A stretch of DNA of 6,294 nucleotides. It comes from Pseudomonadota bacterium (GTDB taxonomy: Bacteria; Pseudomonadota; Gammaproteobacteria; DAOUQR01). A program made the translations under genes and the position numbers. The first letter of the stretch is position 1, and every line of letters begins with the position of its first letter. The stretch spans positions 1 to 6,294 of the forward strand of contig DAOUQR010000070.1 of assembly GCA_030625525.1 (NCBI GenBank), given 5' to 3'. A model generated the notes under the pieces. It was not told where the DNA came from. It made no database searches and was given only the letters and a program-made list of their open reading frames with translations. Positions 1-4,721 of the stretch are shown one piece after another.

Positions 1-461
1 GATTGCAATTCAGGTAATAAACCATAACCTGTTGTCCCGATAACACCACAGGGTTGCTCAATATGAGTGAGCACTTGTGCTAGATAATGCGTGATTGAGG
101 TTTTTCCATTTGTGCCCGTCACCCCCATAATATTCATTTGCCGAGCCGGGTTTCCATAAAAACGAGAGGCGATTTTACTCACCTGTTGCTGTGCATTTTC
201 AATGGTAAAGACAGGAACATCATACGAAATTTCATGCGTATGCCCTACTTCAGCTAGTATTGCGCTTGCACCGTTTTTAATCGCCGCTTCAATATAATTG
301 CAGCCATTCACCGTTAAACCCGGATAGGCAATAAACAAAAAATTCGCTTGAACTTGACGACTGTCCGTTGCAATTCCAGAAATTTTTCGGTCCCACTGCG
401 GGTCAACCATACAAATACCAGCCAACAGCGTTGCTAATTCCACTTCAAATGCTTCATTCAT
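1..461 (-). CDS. murE: MurE, UDP-MurNAc-tripeptide synthetase, N-terminal part (runs off the left edge)
   Basis: This cytoplasmic Mur ligase uses ATP to add the third residue (meso-diaminopimelate in most Gram-negatives) to UDP-MurNAc-L-Ala-D-Glu in peptidoglycan precursor synthesis. The frame is open for 153 codons from ATG at 461 to the window edge, about a third of the usual ~490 aa. The visible part contains the MurE N-terminal domain with the TDSR motif (residues 32-35) and an LFIA/PG stretch (42-48). The ATP-binding loop GVTGTNGKTS follows at 113-122 with Lys120, then GTTGYG at 142-147. A typical Asp-Gly after the PG stretch is Asn-Gly here (52-53), a mild change. The start is supported by AAGGGG 7 nt upstream (469-474). 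It is the last dcw gene visible, 15 nt after ftsI. The C-terminal motif that separates DAP from Lys specificity lies outside the window, so DAP use is inferred from the bacterial group. Confidence 0.95.
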   Translation of the reverse strand, partial: MNEAFEVELATLLAGICMVDPQWDRKISGIATDSRQVQANFLFIAYPGLTVNGCNYIEAAIKNGASAILAEVGHTHEISYDVPVFTIENAQQQVSKIASRFYGNPARQMNIMGVTGTNGKTSITHYLAQVLTHIEQPCGVIGTTGYGLLPELQ

Positions 462-468
462 TTTTCTA

Positions 469-474
469 CCCCTT
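469..474 (-). promoter_or_regulatory. Shine-Dalgarno of murE
   Basis: AAGGGG lies 7 nt before the murE ATG in the 15-nt gap after the ftsI stop. It fixes the murE start at 461 and lets murE be initiated independently of ftsI translation. Confidence 0.7.
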
Positions 475-476
475 AC

Positions 477-2153
477 TTAGCCTTTAACTACACTGGCTTT
501 TGCTTTGGCGATATTATCCGGCAATATATTTTCAATGCGTAATGCACCCGCCATCACTTCTGAAAAAATCGGTGCTGCAATTAAGCCACCGTAATAGCGG
601 CCACCTTGTGGATCATTTAACACAACAGACACAACAAATCGTGGGTCACGTACAGGTGCAATTCCAACAAAAGTGGCCACATGATGATCCTTTTGATAAC
701 CATTTGGACCGGCAATACGTGCAGTTCCTGTTTTACCTGCAACGCGATATCCACGGACGCGTGCGCGTTTTCCCGTTCCACCTTCAACGACTGCCGCTAA
801 CATCGTTAACATTTCATCAGCAATTTTTGGAGAAATCACTGACTGGCTCTGAGGCCGATTAGAGACACGTAAAAATGATATCGGCGCTAATTTACCGTGA
901 TTGGCAAATAGGCCATAGGCATGGGCCAGTTGTAAATTTGTCACCGACAAACCATAGCCAAAGCCAATTGTCGCTAAATCAAAAGGGCGAATAATTGCTT
1001 TGTGATTTAAAACGCCAGAACTTTCACCGGGAAAATCACTTCCAGTTGTTTCACCAAAACCCACACGTGAAAAGAAATTAATTAATTTTTCAGGTGGTAA
1101 TGATAATGTCATTTTTGTTACGCCAACATTACTCGAACGTTGTAAAACTTGCGTGACGGATATCGGACCATTGTCACGATCATCTCGAATCATATTGCCA
1201 CCCACAGAGAGCCAACTCGGTGAGGTATCAATAATGGTATCCGGATTGAATTGCCCGCTTTCAAGCGCACTCGCCACAGTGAAGGCTTTGATCACCGAAC
1301 CCGGTTCAAAGTTATCCGTCACGGCTCGATTACGATAACGACCATCATGAATTTTAGGTCGACGATTGGGATTATAAGTCGGCTGATTCACCAAGGCTAA
1401 AACTTCACCTGTTCTTGCATCGAGAACAACAACGGATCCCGATTTAACTTTATTTTTTTCCACTGCTTTTTTCAGTGCACGATAGGCTAAATATTGAATT
1501 CGACGATCAATGCTCAAGGTTAAATTATGCCCGGGACTGGGTTCTTTAATAAGAGCAATATCTTGTACGATGTGACCCAGTCGATCTTTTAAGACACGTT
1601 TGCGTCCTTGAACGCCCTGCAACCATTGGTCATAAGCTAATTCTAAACCTTCTTGCCCAGAATCATCGATATTAGTAAAACCAATGATATGTGATGTAAT
1701 TTCACCTTCAGGATAAAAGCGACGAAATTCGCGCTCTAAATTAATACCGGGAATATTTAACGCTTTTATCTGCGCTGCGATATTCGGATTTAAACCTCGT
1801 TTTAAATAAATAAATTCACGGGCATTCGCAGCCAAAATCCGTTTACGAATACTACGAACGGGTGTATTTAATAATTTAGCGAGCTTAAAAAGCGTCGAAT
1901 CTTTATGATCAAATTCTTTTGGATTGGCCCAGACAGATTGAACAGGTGTACTAATAGCGAGTGGCTCACCGTTGCGATCACTGATCATTCCACGATAAGC
2001 AGGAAGACTTACCATACGAATACTACGTGCATCACCTTGATTTTGTAAAAACAAGCGATCAATAACAGTCAGATCAACCATTCGCCATAACAAACCGACA
2101 ACTGCCAAGGTCATGACGAATACGACTGTTAGATAACGCCAACGATAAAACAT
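477..2153 (-). CDS. ftsI: FtsI (PBP3), septal peptidoglycan D,D-transpeptidase
   Basis: This class B penicillin-binding protein cross-links septal peptidoglycan, working with the glycosyltransferase FtsW and activated through FtsQLB. It is anchored in the inner membrane with its catalytic domain in the periplasm. The protein has 558 aa (family about 560-590). It has a short cytoplasmic start, one membrane segment (about 7-29), and a PBP dimerisation/pedestal domain (about 45-200) that includes the RGMISDRNGEPLA stretch at 54-66. The transpeptidase domain follows with all three active-site motifs: S286-V-I-K289 (SxxK, within EPGS), S340-S-N342 (SxN) and K474-T-G-T477 (KTG). It therefore looks catalytically intact and beta-lactam sensitive. 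The frame stays open upstream to a TTG at 2222, but that extension lies inside ftsL. ATG at 2153 is 4 nt after the ftsL stop and puts the membrane segment where the family has it. The Shine-Dalgarno is weak (GTGAGAAC), so translation is probably coupled to ftsL. Confidence 0.97.
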   Translation of the reverse strand: MFYRWRYLTVVFVMTLAVVGLLWRMVDLTVIDRLFLQNQGDARSIRMVSLPAYRGMISDRNGEPLAISTPVQSVWANPKEFDHKDSTLFKLAKLLNTPVRSIRKRILAANAREFIYLKRGLNPNIAAQIKALNIPGINLEREFRRFYPEGEITSHIIGFTNIDDSGQEGLELAYDQWLQGVQGRKRVLKDRLGHIVQDIALIKEPSPGHNLTLSIDRRIQYLAYRALKKAVEKNKVKSGSVVVLDARTGEVLALVNQPTYNPNRRPKIHDGRYRNRAVTDNFEPGSVIKAFTVASALESGQFNPDTIIDTSPSWLSVGGNMIRDDRDNGPISVTQVLQRSSNVGVTKMTLSLPPEKLINFFSRVGFGETTGSDFPGESSGVLNHKAIIRPFDLATIGFGYGLSVTNLQLAHAYGLFANHGKLAPISFLRVSNRPQSQSVISPKIADEMLTMLAAVVEGGTGKRARVRGYRVAGKTGTARIAGPNGYQKDHHVATFVGIAPVRDPRFVVSVVLNDPQGGRYYGGLIAAPIFSEVMAGALRIENILPDNIAKAKASVVKG

Positions 2154-2157
2154 GTTC

Positions 2158-2493
2158 TCACAACTTAACCATAGCCACTTGATTAGCGAGCGGTAACTCC
2201 ATCGCGTAACGTTGCTGCGCAATACGTTGCACCCTTGAAGGTGTCGCCCAAGTGCTTTGTTCTAATAATAATTGACCGAATTCAACTTGCAATTGATTCG
2301 TTAATTGATGTTGCGTTTCCAGTTGACTGAATAAACGTCGGTCGAGATTTTTAACATAAATAACGGCGATAGCGGATAACAATACCGCAAAAATTACAAT
2401 AAATACGCCGAATGATTGTCGAGACACACTCAAAAATTTATAGTCACCGCGAAACAAACTGCCTTGCGATAATGTACGTGCTGCTGCATTCAT
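2158..2493 (-). CDS. ftsL: FtsL, cell division protein (FtsQLB complex)
   Basis: FtsL is a small bitopic membrane protein that forms the FtsQLB complex with FtsB and FtsQ and passes the activation signal to FtsW-FtsI during septation. The protein has 111 aa (E. coli about 121). It has a short N-terminal cytoplasmic tail, one strongly hydrophobic segment (about 29-47), and a periplasmic heptad-like stretch (about 50-80, with LxxQxxLxxQL spacing) suited to a coiled coil with FtsB. A C-terminal block around residues 80-101 (TPSRVQRIAQQ, then a MELP ending) is typical of gammaproteobacterial FtsL. Sequence conservation in this family is low, so the call also rests on position between rsmH and ftsI. 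The ATG overlaps the rsmH stop as ATGA, and AGGGGAG lies 8 nt upstream. Confidence 0.93.
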   Translation of the reverse strand: MNAAARTLSQGSLFRGDYKFLSVSRQSFGVFIVIFAVLLSAIAVIYVKNLDRRLFSQLETQHQLTNQLQVEFGQLLLEQSTWATPSRVQRIAQQRYAMELPLANQVAMVKL

Positions 2494-3425
2494 CCTATCT
2501 TCTCCCCTATTCGCATAATTGCGCTACGACTGCGTGGATTAGTTCTTACTTCTTCTTCACCGGCTTTAAAAGCCCGGCCCACTCGTCGTAAACGCATATG
2601 CATTTCGTCTTTAGTTACCGGTACACTCACCGGCAATTGCACTCCGTTTGCATGACGCTGCATAAAACGTTTAACGATACGGTCTTCTAGTGAATGAAAG
2701 CTAATAACCACTAAAAATCCGCCCAACGTTAAAACATCTAAACACTGTTCTAATACTGCACGTAACTCTTCTAGCTCTTGATTGATGAATATTCGGATCG
2801 CTTGAAATGCTCGCGTTGCCGGATGTTTGTGGCGTTCCCAATTAGGATTGGCTTCTGTGACGATATCGGCTAATTGCTTAGTGCGAGTGATCGGCGTTTC
2901 TTGTCGTGCGTTAACGATTGCTCGCGCAATACGTTTTGCGTAACGTTCTTCACCATACTCTCGTAATACCAAAGCGATCTCATCGACAGGTGCCCTGTCT
3001 AACCAAGAAAAAGCATCCCTGCTTTGCGTTGGATCCATCCGCATGTCTAACGGACCATCACGGAGAAAACTAAACCCGCGTTCCGCTTCATCTAACTGCG
3101 GCGATGACACACCTAAATCCAATAGAATTCCATCTATTTTACCGACCCAGTTTAATTCACTGGCCACGGTCATTAGTTGTGTGAACGAGCCCGGTATCAA
3201 ACGAAACCGGCTATCATCACCTAAAGCTTCACGCCCGGCTGTCACAGCAGTCGGGTCTTTGTCAAAGGCTAACAGCTCCCCTGACTCACTTAATTCGGAC
3301 AAGATTGCGCGGCTGTGGCCGCCTCGTCCAAATGTTCCATCGACATAAATGCCATTCGGTTTTATCTGTAAGCCCTCAATTGCTTCATCAAGCATCACAG
3401 GTTTGTGTTGTTGCTTCTGGCTCAC
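2490..3425 (-). CDS. rsmH: RsmH (MraW), 16S rRNA m4C1402 methyltransferase
   Basis: This S-adenosylmethionine-dependent enzyme methylates N4 of C1402 in the decoding centre of 16S rRNA, acting in the cytoplasm. The 311 aa match the usual length (about 310-315). Visible motifs are HKPVML (7-12), the SAM-binding loop DGTFGRGGHS (29-38), FDKDP (54-58), DLGVSSPQLD (103-112), PLDMRMD (125-131), HPATRAFQAIRI (201-212), ISFHSLEDRIVK (241-252) and NPRSRSA (296-302). All are hallmarks of this family. The start codon is GTG and overlaps the mraZ stop as GTGA. The first downstream ATG (residue 11) would remove the conserved HKPV stretch, so GTG is preferred. No strong Shine-Dalgarno is seen, which fits translation coupled to mraZ. 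Confidence 0.97.
   Translation of the reverse strand: MSQKQQHKPVMLDEAIEGLQIKPNGIYVDGTFGRGGHSRAILSELSESGELLAFDKDPTAVTAGREALGDDSRFRLIPGSFTQLMTVASELNWVGKIDGILLDLGVSSPQLDEAERGFSFLRDGPLDMRMDPTQSRDAFSWLDRAPVDEIALVLREYGEERYAKRIARAIVNARQETPITRTKQLADIVTEANPNWERHKHPATRAFQAIRIFINQELEELRAVLEQCLDVLTLGGFLVVISFHSLEDRIVKRFMQRHANGVQLPVSVPVTKDEMHMRLRRVGRAFKAGEEEVRTNPRSRSAIMRIGEKIG
2502..2508 (-). promoter_or_regulatory. Shine-Dalgarno of ftsL (inside the rsmH 3' end)
   Basis: AGGGGAG sits 8 nt before the ftsL ATG, within the last codons of rsmH. It supports the ATG at 2493 and efficient reinitiation across the ATGA stop-start overlap. Confidence 0.65.
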
Positions 3426-3880
3426 AGCGATATATTCTTTAGTTCATCTGGCAAGTCATCAACGTTGGTCGCTTCTTCGCTTAACCAACGCTCACGTTCA
3501 CGATGCCATTGTTGTTCATCCCAAATTTCAAATTTGCGTCCCTGCCCTACTAACATCGTCCGTTTTTCTAAGTTAGCGTAGTCACGTAATAAAGGCGGTA
3601 ACAATATCCGTCCGTTACCATCCATATCTATTTCAGTTGCATGACCGATCAACAATCGTTGGATCCGTCTCGCTGTTTGATTGAAACTGGGCAGTGCTTG
3701 CACCTTGGCTTCGATGATTTCCCATTCATATAACGGGTACAACAGTAAACAACTAGATTCCGTATCAATAGTGACAACTAAGTGGCTTTCACAATCTTGC
3801 TGCAGCTGCTCACGATAACGAGTCGGGATCGCTATGCGCCCCTTCGTATCTAAATTAACTGCATTAAGTCCTCTAAACAT
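3422..3880 (-). CDS. mraZ: MraZ, transcriptional regulator of the dcw operon
   Basis: MraZ is a DNA-binding protein that, in E. coli, binds TGGGN repeats ahead of its own gene and represses the dcw cluster. Started at the ATG at 3880 the protein has 152 aa, the same length as in E. coli. It contains the family's two tandem SpoVT/AbrB-type half-domains, marked by DTKGRIAIP (11-19) and DGNGRILLP (87-95), each with the DxxxR signature (D11/R15, D87/R91). Also visible are the LLLYPL stretch (45-50), ARRIQRLLIGHA (70-81) and VGQGRKFEIWD (111-121). An in-frame ATG exists five codons upstream at 3895, but it is preceded by CTCCTCC and no Shine-Dalgarno. The MFRG start has GGTGAG just ahead and matches the family N-terminus. 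It is the first gene of the operon and overlaps rsmH by GTGA. Confidence 0.96.
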   Translation of the reverse strand: MFRGLNAVNLDTKGRIAIPTRYREQLQQDCESHLVVTIDTESSCLLLYPLYEWEIIEAKVQALPSFNQTARRIQRLLIGHATEIDMDGNGRILLPPLLRDYANLEKRTMLVGQGRKFEIWDEQQWHRERERWLSEEATNVDDLPDELKNISL

Positions 3881-3883
3881 TTT

Positions 3884-3889
3884 CTCACC
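3884..3889 (-). promoter_or_regulatory. Shine-Dalgarno deciding the mraZ start
   Basis: GGTGAG lies 3-4 nt before the ATG at 3880. This supports the MFRG start over the ATG at 3895, which has no purine-rich site upstream. Confidence 0.55.
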
Positions 3890-3914
3890 ACTCATGTCGA
3901 GCTGCGGAGGAGTC

Positions 3915-3950
3915 TACCACAATCCCCCACAATGTCACCCTTTATTTCCA
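3915..3950 (-). promoter_or_regulatory. Candidate MraZ box (degenerate TGGGN direct repeats)
   Basis: Read on the minus strand, four TGGGN-like pentamers follow one another: TGGAA (3946-3950), GGGTG (3936-3940), TGGGG (3925-3929) and TGGTA (3915-3919). The spacers are 5, 6 and 5 nt. In E. coli, MraZ is known to bind TGGGN repeats with 5-nt spacers ahead of mraZ. Here only TGGGG fits fully, TGGTA and TGGAA miss one position, and GGGTG misses two. The block starts about where transcription should begin from the promoter at 3960-3988, a position suited to repression. Binding is inferred. Confidence 0.6.
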
Positions 3951-3959
3951 CTTAACTAC

Positions 3960-3988
3960 ACTTTAGTAGTGGAATTGGGTTTCGTCAA
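3960..3988 (-). promoter_or_regulatory. Candidate sigma70 promoter of the mraZ (dcw) operon
   Basis: On the minus strand, TTGACG (3983-3988, 5 of 6 consensus) is separated by exactly 17 nt from TAAAGT (3960-3965, 4 of 6 consensus). The predicted start of transcription is near 3953, giving a leader of about 70 nt before the mraZ ATG with the MraZ-box repeats at its beginning. It is the best promoter-like match seen between the two divergent genes. Confidence 0.6.
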
Positions 3989-4128
3989 GTTTTTAGGCTT
4001 TGTCTGAACTTATCTAAAAAATAAAAACATCTGAGACTCACTTTTGGTTTGGGCGTTTTATAGACAAACGAAGGCATGCATGGTAAAGTATTGCCCTATT
4101 TTGTATTAATGAGAGGTTCGAAGTTAAA
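3989..4128. other. Rest of the intergenic region upstream of the divergent 187-aa gene
   Basis: This AT-rich stretch presumably holds the control signals of the plus-strand gene at 4129. It contains two short perfect palindromes, TGAGACTCA (4032-4040) and CATGCATG (4075-4082), and hexamers resembling a -10 box (TATAGA at 4059-4064, ATTAAT at 4105-4110), none with a good -35 box at 16-18 nt. GAGAGG (4111-4116) is the only purine-rich site ahead of the ATG, at a long spacing of 12 nt. No RNA gene or terminator is apparent. Confidence 0.4.
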
Positions 4129-4692
4129 ATGTACAAAGTTAAGCAGGCCCACACCGACTATGATTTAGCAAAAGCCTTTTTAAAAAACTTAGATTATCAA
4201 ATGGCATATTTATATTTTGAAAGGTCCACCCAGTCGGGAGATCCTCGAGGGTTGTATAACCTCGCTTTGATGTGTTTAGCAGGACTGTGCTCATTCCCTA
4301 ATAAACCCGAATTAAAACGAGCACAAAAATACTGTAATGAAGCTCTCAACCTTATAAAAAAGGAGGATCAATCAGATTTGATCAATAACATTCACGCAAC
4401 ATTAGACGATATAAAAGAACAGATACAACGAGCTGATCAACGCAAGATTATTCAACAAGCAAGATGGGATAGATTAGTTGAAATTGCCGAACAAAAATTT
4501 AAAAAGATTAATACACGATCAACTTTATCCAATAAAAATGGTTTTTTTCGAGACTCATTTACAAAAAAGGATCAAACAAAGAAAAACAAAAAAAAGGAAC
4601 GAGATGATCTTTCACAATCCAACGACAATGGGTTATCAAATGGCGACAATAGAGGTGAACAATCTATCGCAAAAAGAAGAACATTCAAATAA
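4129..4692 (+). CDS. Hypothetical protein with Sel1/TPR-like N-terminus and lysine-rich basic tail
   Basis: The function is not recognised. The protein has 187 aa, no signal peptide and no membrane segment. Residues about 10-76 look like helical Sel1/TPR-type repeats. The stretch from A26-Y27 through F30-E31 to SGDPRGLYNLALMCLAGL (36-53) follows the Sel1 pattern (YFE-A..GD..G.YNLA.MC..G), and RAQKYCNEALNLI (64-76) could be a second partial helix pair. Such repeats usually bind proteins. Residues about 85-128 are charged helix, possibly coiled coil. From about 129 on, the tail is low complexity and strongly basic (KKDQTKKNKKKER at 146-158, AKRR at 181-184), as seen in disordered or nucleic-acid-binding tails. 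ATG at 4129 is the first start after the in-frame stop at 4084, with a weak ribosome site. Hand-counted GC is about 35%, below rsmH (about 48%). It is divergent from mraZ and convergent with the glucanase gene. A host-directed effector is one possibility, but no secretion signal was identified. Confidence 0.75.
   Translation: MYKVKQAHTDYDLAKAFLKNLDYQMAYLYFERSTQSGDPRGLYNLALMCLAGLCSFPNKPELKRAQKYCNEALNLIKKEDQSDLINNIHATLDDIKEQIQRADQRKIIQQARWDRLVEIAEQKFKKINTRSTLSNKNGFFRDSFTKKDQTKKNKKKERDDLSQSNDNGLSNGDNRGEQSIAKRRTFK
4588..4596 (+). other. A8 run with in-frame A AAA AAG slippery heptamer
   Basis: Codons 154-156 of the 187-aa protein read AAA AAA AAG, so A AAA AAG (4590-4596) is in the zero-frame register used by the E. 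coli dnaX -1 frameshift site. A -1 shift would add Gly-Thr-Arg and stop at TGA 4605-4607, giving a protein of about 159 aa without the acidic/polar end. No strong stem-loop follows, and no well-placed Shine-Dalgarno-like stimulator precedes it, so programmed use is speculative. The run could also be a site of replication slippage. Confidence 0.3.
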
Positions 4693-4721
4693 CTGTCATT
4701 CAATTAAAGAACGCCAAACAT
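4693..4721. other. Convergent gap between the 187-aa gene and the glucanase gene
   Basis: This 29-nt AT-rich gap separates two converging stop codons. No hairpin followed by a T-run is visible on either strand, so termination must be rho-dependent or lie inside the opposite gene. The heptamer CATTCAA occurs three times in and around it (4682-4688, 4697-4703, 4719-4725). Confidence 0.4.

Noticed and set aside
500..862. Plus-strand open frame opposite ftsI
   Set aside because: It is antisense to the conserved transpeptidase domain, and its composition is that of a reverse-strand shadow.
2154..2222. Upstream extension of ftsI to a TTG at 2222 (23 extra residues)
   Set aside because: It overlaps the end of ftsL in another frame, starts with TTG without a ribosome site, and would place a long unusual stretch before the membrane segment. 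ATG at 2153 fits the family and the operon spacing.
3043..3576. Two plus-strand open frames opposite rsmH and mraZ
   Set aside because: Both are antisense to strongly conserved coding sequence, with no recognisable protein features.
4059..4110. Promoter for the 187-aa gene
   Set aside because: TATAGA and ATTAAT resemble -10 boxes, but no acceptable -35 box lies 16-18 nt upstream of either, so neither could be called as a promoter.
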